A DNA stretch of 64,000 bases from Fermentibacter sp963718745 [NCBI: Candidatus Fermentibacterota bacterium]. GTDB lineage: Bacteria; Fermentibacterota; Fermentibacteria; Fermentibacterales. Location: the NCBI GenBank assembly GCA_963718745.1, contig OY970370.1, positions 1,364,001 to 1,428,000 of the forward strand, given 5' to 3'. How positions within the stretch are numbered: the first letter of the stretch is position 1; the number at the start of each line of letters is the position of its first letter. Both the position numbers and the translations under genes were made by a program. Below, piece by piece: positions 7,390 through 16,114 of the stretch. Below the pieces are notes generated by a model. It was not told where the DNA came from, did not search any database, and saw only the letters and a list, made by a program, of their open reading frames with translations.

Positions 7390-9390
7390 TCATGCTTCGA
7401 GCACTTCCCTCAGCTTCGTCGCCAGGGCATCCTTCGAGAACGGCTTCTGTATGAAGTGGAGCCCCTCGTCCAGGACGCCCCTGTGCGTGATGGCGTTCGC
7501 CGTGTAACCCGACATGAACAGACAGCGCAGCCCGGGCCTCGTCTCGACAAGCTTCTCCCAGAGTTCGCGGCCCCCCAGCCCCGGCATCACGACATCAGTC
7601 AGCAGCAGATCGATCCCGTCCGGATACCGTGCGGCCTCCCCGACGGCCTCCAGGGGGTCGGAGGCTTCGACGACCCTGTACCCCAGGGCCTCCAGCAGCG
7701 ATCTGACGAGTCTCAGGACCGCCTTCTCGTCCTCCACCAGGAGCACCGTCTCGGCACCCCCTCCGGAACGGGCGGACCTGTGCTCCTCCGGAACGGGATC
7801 CGCACCGATGCGGCCGGGCAGATAGATCCTGAACACCGACCCAACGCCCGGTTCGCTGGAGACGTTGATGAAGCCGGAATTCTGACTGACGATGCCGTAG
7901 ACAGTCGACAGCCCCAGACCCGTACCGCGACCTTGCTTCCGCGTCGTGTAGAAGGGCTCGAAGAGGTTCTCGAGGACCGACTCGTCCATCCCGCATCCGT
8001 TGTCGCTCACCGAGAGCTGGGCGTAGCGGCCGGGCAGGAAGCCTTCGTGCAGGGCGCAGTGCTCCTCGTCGAAGACTGCGTTGCATGTCTCGATCAGGAT
8101 CCGGCCGTTCCCCTCGATGGCGTACCTGGCGTTGATCACGAGGTTCACAAGGATCTGGTCGATCTGTGCCGGATCCATCGACACCCTCAGGACTCCCTCC
8201 CCGGGAACCCAGGCGAGATCCACGTCCTCCCCTATCAGGCGCTCCAGCATGGACATCATGTGAGAGATCGTCGCATTCAGATCGAGGATCCTGGGCTCGA
8301 TCGTCTGCTTCCGGGCGAAGGCGAGGAGCTGCTGGACCAGCGATGACGAGCGGGCGCCCGCCTTCGCTATTTCCGTTATCTGCCCGTGCAGCGGATCGGA
8401 GGCATCGATGCGGGACAGGGCCAGCTCGGAGTAGGTGTTGATGACCTGCAGCATGTTGTTGAAATCGTGCGCGACTCCTCCGGCGAGCCTGCCTATGGCC
8501 TCTATCCTCCGGGCCTGGCGGAGTTCACCGGTCAGCCGCTCCTTCTCGATCTCGGCCCTCTTCCTGTCCGATACGTCCACCGCCATCTCGTAGCGGACCA
8601 TCCTGCCGTCCGGCCACCTGATCGCCTTGTCGATGCAGCGGTACCAGTGATGGTTGACCTCGTTGCAGAACTCCCAGACGTAGGATCTGCCGAGCCACTC
8701 GCCGAAGATCAGACCGTTCGTGCAGAACGGGCACGGAGAGCTCCTGTGCTGGAGGTATTCGAAGCACTTCAGGTCCCCGGGTTCACCCCAGACATCCCTG
8801 CTCTTCTGGTTGGTGTAGAGGATCCGGAAGGAGTCGGGATCGGAGACGTACACGGGCTCGTCGATGCCGTCGAAGATGGAGAGGAGACGCTGATGCTGTT
8901 CGCTGTTCTCGCGTTCGAGCCTTCTGCCTTCGGTGATGTCGACGGCCGTGAAGGTGAAGCCCCTGGAGCGGTCACCGGGATCCAGGGGCGCCAGTCCTAC
9001 GAGGACATCCATCCTGGTGCCGTCCCTGCGTACCCAGACGGTCTCGAGGGTGGATACGACCCCTTTGTCCATCCCCGCGGCGAACGCCCCCCTCACACGG
9101 TCGAACTCGGCTTCCGTGCAGTGGAGCTTCCGGGCATCCGATCCCAGCAGTTCCCCGAGGGTGTACCCCGTCATCCGGCAGAGGGCGTCGTTCGCGAGAA
9201 GCAGAGTGTTGTCGTTGGTGAATCCTATACCGATGGGCGATGCCTGGAAGAAGCTCCTGAAGAGGGAGTCGGCGTCCGGGAAGACGGCCTTCTCCCGTCC
9301 GGGTCCGCCTCCGGGGGGAGAGATCCCGGATGATCCATCTCGAGCAGGCTTCTGCGCCAAAGAGCCTCCTCCGCGGCAGGAATCCAGCAT
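7390..9390 (-). CDS. Hybrid PAS histidine kinase with C-terminal receiver
   Basis: This soluble sensor kinase has about 666 residues. In order it has a disordered start, a first PAS domain (SIGIGF-like PIGIGFTNDN...DITEGRR), a second PAS with a cysteine cluster (CFEY...CPFC), a HisKA domain with the H-box GGVAHDFNNML, an HATPase domain (NLVINARYAI, DNGCGMD, GRGTGLGL) and a receiver domain (LVEDE, acceptor Asp in LLLTDVVMP, Lys in QKPFS). There is no membrane segment. I chose ATG 9390 because a predicted promoter at 9425-9453 would start transcription near 9418, downstream of the other candidate ATG at 9435. PsiE follows in the same direction. The kinase could transfer phosphate to its own receiver or onward to an unlinked regulator. 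Confidence 0.9.
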   Translation of the reverse strand: MLDSCRGGGSLAQKPARDGSSGISPPGGGPGREKAVFPDADSLFRSFFQASPIGIGFTNDNTLLLANDALCRMTGYTLGELLGSDARKLHCTEAEFDRVRGAFAAGMDKGVVSTLETVWVRRDGTRMDVLVGLAPLDPGDRSRGFTFTAVDITEGRRLERENSEQHQRLLSIFDGIDEPVYVSDPDSFRILYTNQKSRDVWGEPGDLKCFEYLQHRSSPCPFCTNGLIFGEWLGRSYVWEFCNEVNHHWYRCIDKAIRWPDGRMVRYEMAVDVSDRKRAEIEKERLTGELRQARRIEAIGRLAGGVAHDFNNMLQVINTYSELALSRIDASDPLHGQITEIAKAGARSSSLVQQLLAFARKQTIEPRILDLNATISHMMSMLERLIGEDVDLAWVPGEGVLRVSMDPAQIDQILVNLVINARYAIEGNGRILIETCNAVFDEEHCALHEGFLPGRYAQLSVSDNGCGMDESVLENLFEPFYTTRKQGRGTGLGLSTVYGIVSQNSGFINVSSEPGVGSVFRIYLPGRIGADPVPEEHRSARSGGGAETVLLVEDEKAVLRLVRSLLEALGYRVVEASDPLEAVGEAARYPDGIDLLLTDVVMPGLGGRELWEKLVETRPGLRCLFMSGYTANAITHRGVLDEGLHFIQKPFSKDALATKLREVLEA

Positions 9391-9424
9391 GAACCGGATG
9401 GGACCCCGACCGAACCGCTGACTG

Positions 9425-9453
9425 AGTATACACATCCGCGGAGGGTGAAACAA
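9425..9453 (-). promoter_or_regulatory. Predicted sigma-70 promoter of the histidine kinase
   Basis: On the minus strand, TTGTTT (9448-9453) and TATACT (9425-9430) are separated by exactly 17 bases. This is one of the best consensus matches in the window. It predicts a start near 9418 and a leader of about 28 bases before ATG 9390. Confidence 0.6.
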
Positions 9454-9565
9454 AAACGCTGCAGTGGCCGGTCCTTTGACGAGGCGGCCCTCCCCGGTTA
9501 GTTTGGAGGTTCGAGGCACCCAACGAGCCGTCTCCCTCCGTACCGGCGGGAGGCCGGAGAACCGG

Positions 9566-10861
9566 ATGAGCGGACTCAGGATAGCGCACATCGTCGTCGA
9601 AGTACCGTGGCCTCCCGACAAGGGGGGCAAGATTTCGTTCTACAACCATCTCAGGGAGCTCTCCGGATACCCCGGAGTCACGTCCAGCCTGGTCCTCCTG
9701 GACGAGGACGGGGATCGCGCCGGGCAGGCGGAGCATTTCAGGACGCTCGGCCTCGAGACGGCCGTCTTCGGACGGAGCCTTCCCCGTGCAGGCGACAGTA
9801 TTTCCGCAGGCATGAGGGCTCTCTTCTACTTCCTCTTCTCCGTCAGGCCGAGGATCTGCAGGGTTCGGAGGAGCACCGCGGCGCGCGGGTACATGCGCGA
9901 CCTGCTGCGGCAGGGGCTCGATGCGATAGTCTTCGAGCACATCTCCGGCTGGGAGATGATCCCGCCCGAGGCTGTGGGCCGTGTCCCGATCGTATGCGTG
10001 ACCCACAACGTCGAGAGGAGGGTCGCGCTCGACCAGTTCAGGTTCCAGAGAACCTCGAGCCCCCTCAGGGTGTTCTTCCTCGGAGAGTACCTGAAGACCG
10101 TCGTCTACGAGAGAAGGATGATGAAGCGGCTGACCGCGCTGATATCCATATCCGAATCCGATGCGGAATGGTATCGGAAGGCCTATCCCGGGACCAGGAC
10201 CGTGCTGACGGACGAGCGGATCCCGGAGAGGACGGCCGTCTGGCATGGTTCGCCGGGGGGGAAGAGGCTGCTCTTCGTGGGCTCCCACCGCTACTTCCCC
10301 AACCTCGACGCGCTGAGATGGCTGTGCCGCAGCCTCGTGCCGGCGCTCCGGCGGATCGATCCGGAGATCCGCCTCTCGATCTGTGGCATATCGGGCGCCG
10401 AAGCCGCCGGTCTGGGGCTCCTGAGCGAGGGGGTGGACTTCCTGGGCTTCCTCGAGGATGGTGAACTGGGCAGGCTGCACTGCGAGTGCGACCTTTACGT
10501 GTGCCCGATCAGGCTCGGCTCCGGCATCAAGATGAAGATCCTCGACGCAGTATCCTACGCCATGCCCGTTGCGGCGGTCCCCGAATCGCTTGCGGGCATC
10601 CGCGTGGATGGGCCGGATCCGTGCCTCGACTTCGACGATCCGGTGCGCAGCGCCGGGAATGTCTCGAGGCTCCTCGGGAGCAGGGAGGCGCTCGAGGAGA
10701 TGTCCGCGAGGACGAGCGCGGCGCTCGGCGCCTACAGGCGGGACAGGAGATGTTTCGGCGGCGCGGTCATGGAGGCCGCCGGCCTGAAGCCGGCGGAGGG
10801 ACCTGACCTTTGCCCCCGCGGGCCGGGGGGGTTATCTTTCGAGGACCGGGAGGTCAGATGA
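9566..10861 (+). CDS. Family 4/1-like glycosyltransferase
   Basis: This 431-residue GT-B enzyme starts at ATG 9566, preceded by GGAG. The N-terminus (AHIVVEVPWPPDKGGKI) is the acceptor-side loop of group 1 glycosyltransferases. The C-terminal half has the nucleotide-sugar site (LFVGSHRYFPNLDAL, then DLYVCPIRLGSGIKMKILDA) with the usual Glu/Gly-rich helix partly replaced. A role in cell-surface polysaccharide or protein glycosylation is likely, but the substrate is unknown. Its stop overlaps the start of the next gene by four bases (ATGA), so it heads the envelope operon. Confidence 0.88.
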   Translation: MSGLRIAHIVVEVPWPPDKGGKISFYNHLRELSGYPGVTSSLVLLDEDGDRAGQAEHFRTLGLETAVFGRSLPRAGDSISAGMRALFYFLFSVRPRICRVRRSTAARGYMRDLLRQGLDAIVFEHISGWEMIPPEAVGRVPIVCVTHNVERRVALDQFRFQRTSSPLRVFFLGEYLKTVVYERRMMKRLTALISISESDAEWYRKAYPGTRTVLTDERIPERTAVWHGSPGGKRLLFVGSHRYFPNLDALRWLCRSLVPALRRIDPEIRLSICGISGAEAAGLGLLSEGVDFLGFLEDGELGRLHCECDLYVCPIRLGSGIKMKILDAVSYAMPVAAVPESLAGIRVDGPDPCLDFDDPVRSAGNVSRLLGSREALEEMSARTSAALGAYRRDRRCFGGAVMEAAGLKPAEGPDLCPRGPGGLSFEDREVR

Positions 10862-11769
10862 AACACATCGCGCTTTTGGTCTTCTGCTGTTCGACGGCCC
10901 TCGCGGGCTCGCTTCCGTTCGCACGGTACGGGATGATCGACTCTCCCGTGGCCGGCGTCCTGGAGCATTCCCAGGTCGCGATAGGCCTCGGTTTCACCGC
11001 CTACGGCTACGAACATGACAACGGAACCAGCGAATCCGACTTCGCGATCGCCGGATATGTCGAGGCGGGCATCCTGGACAGGATCCAGGTCGGCGGAACC
11101 TATCTCGGAGCGGGAGGCTTCTCCGGCCAGCTGCGAGTGCTCGCCCTGAGGGAATCGATCACCCGCCCCGGCATAGCCGTCGGCGTAGAGAACATCATAG
11201 GCGAGAAGAACTACGAGTTCTTCGAGGAGGACTCCTCCCTGTACGTGTACTCCGAGAGCCAGAACCTCTCCGCCTATCTGGTCGTCACCAAGAACCTCGA
11301 CTACCTCGCCCACATCCCCGTGTGCCTGAGCCTCGGCTGGGGAACGGGTCGTTTCATGCAGGAGGAGGAGTCCGATGGCTTCTCCAACCCCCTGCCGGGT
11401 CTCTTCATGGCCGTGGAGATCCACCCGTCGAGCATGCTCTCCCTCCAGCTGGAATGGGACGGGAGGGATGCGAACCTGGGCGGCAGCTACGCCGTGAACA
11501 GGAATGTGACCGTGATGGCGGCTCTTGCTGAATTCGAGCAGTCCCTGCGCGGAGACGACAGGGACAAGACCGATGTGATGCAGAACACCAAGTTCACGGT
11601 AGGGGCGGAGTTCCTCCTGGGGCCGTTCTTCAACAGGACGACGCTCGAGCCGACCGAGAGGTTGAGACGGGTCCAGGACGAGGAGGCTCTGAGGCAGCTC
11701 GAGGAGGAGAGGCGCGAAGCGCTTCGCGAGATCGAGGAGCTGCTCCGGGCGATGCAGGACGGAAGCTGA
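10858..11769 (+). CDS. Exported beta-barrel-like protein with C-terminal coiled coil
   Basis: This 303-residue protein begins at ATG 10858, overlapping the glycosyltransferase stop. A signal peptide (MKHIALLVFCCSTALAG) is followed by a region of alternating strands with many Gly and aromatic residues (YGYEHDNG, VGGTYLGAGGFS, LSLQLEWDGRDA), consistent with an outer-membrane barrel. The last 50 or so residues are a charged helix (ERLRRVQDEEALRQL and following Glu/Arg repeats), a probable coiled coil facing the periplasm. The family is not recognised. The ending suggests it connects to another periplasmic component. Confidence 0.75.
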   Translation: MKHIALLVFCCSTALAGSLPFARYGMIDSPVAGVLEHSQVAIGLGFTAYGYEHDNGTSESDFAIAGYVEAGILDRIQVGGTYLGAGGFSGQLRVLALRESITRPGIAVGVENIIGEKNYEFFEEDSSLYVYSESQNLSAYLVVTKNLDYLAHIPVCLSLGWGTGRFMQEEESDGFSNPLPGLFMAVEIHPSSMLSLQLEWDGRDANLGGSYAVNRNVTVMAALAEFEQSLRGDDRDKTDVMQNTKFTVGAEFLLGPFFNRTTLEPTERLRRVQDEEALRQLEEERREALREIEELLRAMQDGS

Positions 11770-11815
11770 TCCGGGGTCGCGGATCGAACCATCCGTCCGT
11801 GAAGAAGGCTGAGAA

Positions 11816-12409
11816 ATGAGCATTTTGTTCCTGCTTCTCGTGCTCCCGTGTTCGACGGAACCCGTTGTGGGGGAACTCTCCACTTCGCTCCTGGTCATCA
11901 ACGAGTTCATGGCTGCTCCCACGGAGTCATCCACCGAGGCCGAGGGCGAGTGGATCGAGATCTACAACCGCTCCGGAGGCTACATGAACCTGTCCGGCTG
12001 GAAGATCCGCAACCAGGCCGGCTCGCAGATCGTCTGCGGCACATATCTGATCCCCCCCGAGGGCTACGCGGTCCTCGGCGCATGCGCCGACACGGGCCGC
12101 AACGGCGGCTACGACCCGGATCAGGTCTATTCGGGGTTCGCCATAGCGTCCTCCGGCTCGCTGACACTCCTGAACCCCTCGGGTCAGACCATGGAGAGCT
12201 TCTCCTACGGCGCGGGGTGGCCGATCTCGATCGGATTCTCCTGCGAGAGGATGAATCCGGACTGGACGGTCGGGATGCCCTCGAACTGGGCCGCCTCCCT
12301 GACGACATACGGCGAAGGGGACCGGGGCACGCCCGGAGCTCGCAACAGCGTATACGAGAACTCTTTCGCCTCGAACACCTGGGCTTTCATAAAGGCCTTT
12401 GTCCAGTAG
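11816..12409 (+). CDS. Secreted lamin-tail domain (LTD) protein
   Basis: The protein has 197 residues. The signal peptide is near residues 1-20, and a single LTD domain follows (LLVINEFMAAP, EWIEIYNRSGGYMNLSGWKI, IPPEGYAVLGA). The WIEIYN and LSGWKI motifs are typical. In bacteria LTD domains occur in secreted nucleases, CotH proteins and surface adhesins, and they probably mediate attachment. Here the domain stands alone, with a C-terminus of about 45 residues (CERMNPDWTVG...) normal for the fold. The stop lies 11 bases inside the next gene. Confidence 0.85.
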   Translation: MSILFLLLVLPCSTEPVVGELSTSLLVINEFMAAPTESSTEAEGEWIEIYNRSGGYMNLSGWKIRNQAGSQIVCGTYLIPPEGYAVLGACADTGRNGGYDPDQVYSGFAIASSGSLTLLNPSGQTMESFSYGAGWPISIGFSCERMNPDWTVGMPSNWAASLTTYGEGDRGTPGARNSVYENSFASNTWAFIKAFVQ

Positions 12410-13547
12410 GACACTCCTCCTCCTCCTGACACTGGCGCCGCTCGCGGCGCCCGATCCGCTCACCATATTCTTCATCGACCCCGGGTACTGGCAGTACTCG
12501 GGCGATGCCATCCTCGTCCGCACCCCCGAGGGCCGGAACTACCTCATCGACGGAGGAGACCGGGCGTCGGACCCCGTCTGGGACTGCGGATCATCCCGCG
12601 TCCTCCCTCTGCTGGACAGCCTCGGGATCACCCATCTCGACGGGATCGTGGCGACCCATCCCCACTCCGATCACATCGGCGGCCTCATCTCGGTACTCGA
12701 GGAGGTCGGGGCGGACATCGTATGGGACTCCGGCTGGCCGTACCCGGGCTCCATGATCTACGAGGAGTTCCTCGATGCAGTCGAGGCTGGCGGTGCAGTC
12801 TACGCCGTCCCCCGCACCGGCGATACCCTGGACTGGGGGTCCGGGCTCCAGGTCGAGGTGCTCCACCCCGCGGATCCGCTCGACCCGGAGAATCTGAACA
12901 ACGCGAGCATCGTCCTCCGGCTGACCTGGATGAATGTCAGCTTCCTCTTCGCGGGAGACCTGGAGACGGAGGGAGGCGAGGACATGATCCTCGAGGCCGT
13001 CGCCCAGGGCATCCTGGGGGACATCTCCTCGGATGTCCTCAAGGTCGGCCATCACGGTTCGTACACCTCCACCTCGACCCAGTGGCTCGCTGCGATATCC
13101 CCCGAATGGGCGGCGATAGAGGTCGGAGCCGGGAATCCGTACGGCCACCCGCACGGGGAGGTTATAGCCCGCCTGGCGGGTCGGGACATCGAGATCTTCC
13201 GGACCGACCTGGAAGGGACCTTCTTCTTCTCCACGGACGGGGACAGCCTGTTCTTCAACTCCTTCCCCGACAGCGGAGGCGGGCCGGCACCGCCTGCGGG
13301 ACTGATCGCCTACCCCAGCCCCTGCACCGACCATGTGACCTTTGCCTGGAGCCAGGCAGGCCCGGGCGCGGTTCTGAGGGTTGTCGACATCCTGGGTGAG
13401 ACCGTCGCGCGGTGGGAGACCACCCTCCAGTCGGTCCAGTGGGATCTGTCCCTGGATGGCGGGTCCCTCGCGTCTCCCGGGCTCTACGCCGCCGTCCTGG
13501 AGTCTGGAGGTGGCACTTGGGTGGAGTATTTCACGGTCATGCGCTGA
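12399..13547 (+). CDS. Secreted ComEC-like metallo-beta-lactamase with type IX-like sorting tail
   Basis: This 382-residue protein starts with TTG inside the end of the LTD gene. It has a short signal peptide (LLLLLTLAPLAAP) and then a metallo-beta-lactamase fold of the ComEC/Rec2 C-terminal type. Visible motifs are DGG near the start, HPHSDH, AGDLE and KVGHHGS. The last 80 residues (LIAYPSPC..., LRVVDILGETV, SPGLYAAVLESGG) form a type IX secretion sorting domain. In natural competence the ComEC domain is a membrane-bound nuclease; here it is free and exported. Substrates could be extracellular DNA or another phosphodiester. Metal ligands are intact. Confidence 0.85.
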   Translation: MSSRTLLLLLTLAPLAAPDPLTIFFIDPGYWQYSGDAILVRTPEGRNYLIDGGDRASDPVWDCGSSRVLPLLDSLGITHLDGIVATHPHSDHIGGLISVLEEVGADIVWDSGWPYPGSMIYEEFLDAVEAGGAVYAVPRTGDTLDWGSGLQVEVLHPADPLDPENLNNASIVLRLTWMNVSFLFAGDLETEGGEDMILEAVAQGILGDISSDVLKVGHHGSYTSTSTQWLAAISPEWAAIEVGAGNPYGHPHGEVIARLAGRDIEIFRTDLEGTFFFSTDGDSLFFNSFPDSGGGPAPPAGLIAYPSPCTDHVTFAWSQAGPGAVLRVVDILGETVARWETTLQSVQWDLSLDGGSLASPGLYAAVLESGGGTWVEYFTVMR

Positions 13548-14401
13548 CGGCTCTCCTCCTGAGCGCTGTCGCGGCTGCCTCCACCGGGACCTCGGACGGT
13601 CTCGTCCTCTGCATGGATCCCTTCGCCGCCCTCGCCAGGCTCGGTTCCGCCGCCGACGCAGTCATCGCAGGACCCTGGGCTGCCTCCGGCAATCCGGCGG
13701 TCCTGCAGAGCGGCATGGGAGCCTCCGGTGGAACTGCCGCCCTCGAATCCGCTACGGCGGGCGCCGCAGCAGCCTTCTCGGCCGGAGGGGGGGTCTGCGC
13801 GGGAGTCTCGATGCACTGGCTGGGTCACGGAGGGATACAGGGGAGGGACGAGGAGGGAATGCCCACGGGGGAATACTCCTGGTCTTCGGGCAGCCTGTCG
13901 GGAGGACTCTCCCTGGGAGTGCTGCCGGGCCTCCGGGCGGGGGCCAGCTTCGGCCCCGTCTGGGAGAGTGCGGATGACGAGAGGGCGACCGGCCTGGCCG
14001 CCTCGGCCGGCGTCTTCTGCGATGCGATCCCGGACCTTGGCATCGGCCTGGTCCTCGAGAATGTCGGAAGCGCCCCCGACTGGAACGGGATCCGGAAGAA
14101 CATGCCGGTGGAGCTTTCTCTCGGAGCGTCCTACAGACCCTCCGTGGCGCTCGGGTTCGTGGGCGGCGCATCCCTCGGCTTCCACACGCTTTCCAGGCTC
14201 TCCGCGGCCGCCGAGTTCCGGGCGGGCTCGATCGCGGTATCCGGAGGCTGGAACGTGGTGCCGGAGGAGACCGGGGCATCCGGGCCGTTTGCGGGCGCGG
14301 GCTACATCTACGATTCTTCGGGTGTCTACAGGTTCGATATCGCCGTCGGGAAGGACGAATTCGGCTGGCCGGTCCTGGCCGGTCTCTCGGCCAGCTTCTA
14401 G
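13517..14401 (+). CDS. PorV/PorQ-like outer-membrane protein
   Basis: This protein has 294 residues. I place the start at TTG 13517, six bases after GGAGG; this overlaps the metallo-beta-lactamase gene by 31 bases. A signal peptide (VFHGHALTALLLSAVAAAS) precedes a Gly/Ala-rich region with the PorV-like beginning (DPFAALARLGSAADAVIAGPWAASGNPAVL), which is the usual opening of PorV and UPF0164 barrels. The last residues end in Phe (GLSASF), as expected for a barrel signal. PorV proteins carry type IX cargo at the cell surface, and its neighbour does have such a tail. That link is inferred. Confidence 0.75.
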   Translation: MGGVFHGHALTALLLSAVAAASTGTSDGLVLCMDPFAALARLGSAADAVIAGPWAASGNPAVLQSGMGASGGTAALESATAGAAAAFSAGGGVCAGVSMHWLGHGGIQGRDEEGMPTGEYSWSSGSLSGGLSLGVLPGLRAGASFGPVWESADDERATGLAASAGVFCDAIPDLGIGLVLENVGSAPDWNGIRKNMPVELSLGASYRPSVALGFVGGASLGFHTLSRLSAAAEFRAGSIAVSGGWNVVPEETGASGPFAGAGYIYDSSGVYRFDIAVGKDEFGWPVLAGLSASF

Positions 14402-14485
14402 CGGGCCTCGCGGCACGAGCGGATTTCGTTGACGATGAGAGGGAAAGTCGATAGAGGGAAGAAACACAGCAATGGAGGTCCGGAG

Positions 14486-16099
14486 ATGCCTTCGAGCCAC
14501 AGGCTGCTCATTCCGGTCGCGGCTTTGATGCTTGCGGCCGCGTGCGGGGACGACGAACAGGGACCCACGGGTCCGGGCGAGGAACCGGCCGCGTCTACGC
14601 TTTCGGCGGATGCCTCCGGGTCTGCCAACACCGTGTTCCTCTCGTGGACGCAGTGCCCTGACAGCGATTTCGAGCAGTACAGGCTGTTCAGGTCTACGAC
14701 GCCGGACATCGAGGAGAGCCCGGCCGGGGCCGTAATAGTCGCCACGCACTCCACGGCATCGGACACCGTCTTCACGGATACCGGGCTGGACTGGGACGAG
14801 ACCTACTACTACGCCCTCGTCACACGCGACACCGAGGGGCTCGAGACCTGGAGCAACGAGGTCTCGGCCGTCACCCCCGACTCGGGAGCCTCCGGCGACT
14901 GGCTGACCTGCGCCGAGATCCAGGGCGGGGCGGCCTCGTCGCCTTACGAGGGCGAGATCGTAACGGTCATGGGTCTCGTTACCGTCGGTGGGGACGAGTT
15001 CTACACTCAGGACTCTCCCTACGCGGTGATCACCGATCCTCTGGGCGGAGCCTGGAGCGGCCTGGTCCTCTACGGCGACAGCGTCGGATCGCTTGCGCGC
15101 GGCGACAGCGTCCTGGTCACCGGAACGGTCCAGGAGTACTACGAACTGACAGAAATCGGCTTCATAACCGGCGTAGAGATACTCGGTACCGGAGCGGATC
15201 TGCCGGCGCCCTCCCAGGTCTATACCTTCGACCTGTCCGCATCCGGCTCCCCGGAGCAGTGGGAGGCCGTCCTGGTAGAAGTCTCCGACGCAGTGGTGGA
15301 AAGCGTGGGCTCCTACGGTCAGTTCGATGTGGACGACGGTTCAGGCGCATGCATCGTGGACGACCTGGGCGACTACGGCTACACGCCGGTCGTGGGTGAC
15401 ACGCTCTTCAGCGCCGCGGGCGTTCTGTGGTACAGCTACGACGAATGGAAGCTGGAGCCGAGGGATGACGGCGATCTGGATGTCGGCGGCGGCTCCGGGC
15501 CGGGGGATGTCCTCACCTGCTACGAGGTCCAGGGGCAGCAGGCATCCTCTCCATATCTCGGCCAGGTCGTCAGCGTCACAGGGATAGTCACTGTCGGGGG
15601 GGGCGAGTTCTACTCGTCCTCGCAGGAGTACGCGGTCATCCAGGACGCCGGCGGAGCAGAGTGGAGCGGACTCATACTCTTCGACAGCGATATCGCGGCC
15701 TTCGTACGGGGTGACAGCGTGACCGTCACCGGAACGGTCCAGGAGTACTACGGACTGACCGAGATCTCGTACATCACCATGGCACAGGTCCACTCGGGCG
15801 GCCACGCGCTGCCCTCCCCCCAGACGCTTTCGACCGGCGCGCTCTCGACATCCGCGGTGCCCGAGGAGTGGGAGGGCGTCCTGGTGATGATCCAGGACCT
15901 GACCGTGGTCAGCGACAGCCTGGGGTTCGGCGAGTGGTCGGTGACGGACGGGTCGGGAACCTGCAGGATCGACGACCTGGGCGAGTACACCTACGAGCCT
16001 GCCGTGGGCGGCCTGATCCAGAGCATCACAGGCGTGTGCTGGTATTCCTTCGACGATTTCAAGGTTGAGCCCAGGGACGACGCCGACATCGACGTCTGA
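14486..16099 (+). CDS. Lipoprotein with FnIII and two tandem OB-fold-like repeats
   Basis: Translation from ATG 14486 (GGAGG upstream) gives 537 residues. The signal ends LMLAAAC, a lipobox. A fibronectin III domain covers about residues 40-135 (VFLSWTQCPDSDFEQYRLFRS, YYYALVTRDTEG). Two copies of a roughly 190-residue unit follow, each with LTCxExQGxxASSPY, GLVTVGG or GIVTVGG, GDSVxVTGTVQEYY and a closing VEPRDD or LEPRDD. This unit resembles the OB-fold domains found beside secreted endonuclease/exonuclease domains, but no nuclease catalytic domain is present. It could bind nucleic acid or polysaccharide at the surface. Confidence 0.75.
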   Translation: MPSSHRLLIPVAALMLAAACGDDEQGPTGPGEEPAASTLSADASGSANTVFLSWTQCPDSDFEQYRLFRSTTPDIEESPAGAVIVATHSTASDTVFTDTGLDWDETYYYALVTRDTEGLETWSNEVSAVTPDSGASGDWLTCAEIQGGAASSPYEGEIVTVMGLVTVGGDEFYTQDSPYAVITDPLGGAWSGLVLYGDSVGSLARGDSVLVTGTVQEYYELTEIGFITGVEILGTGADLPAPSQVYTFDLSASGSPEQWEAVLVEVSDAVVESVGSYGQFDVDDGSGACIVDDLGDYGYTPVVGDTLFSAAGVLWYSYDEWKLEPRDDGDLDVGGGSGPGDVLTCYEVQGQQASSPYLGQVVSVTGIVTVGGGEFYSSSQEYAVIQDAGGAEWSGLILFDSDIAAFVRGDSVTVTGTVQEYYGLTEISYITMAQVHSGGHALPSPQTLSTGALSTSAVPEEWEGVLVMIQDLTVVSDSLGFGEWSVTDGSGTCRIDDLGEYTYEPAVGGLIQSITGVCWYSFDDFKVEPRDDADIDV

Positions 16100-16114
16100 G
16101 GAATCGGTGACGGA

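Noticed and set aside
15596-15603. Run of eight G in the OB-fold lipoprotein gene as a phase-variation site
   Set aside because: It encodes the conserved GGG of the repeat unit, also found in the other copy with different codons, so chance in GC-rich DNA is enough.
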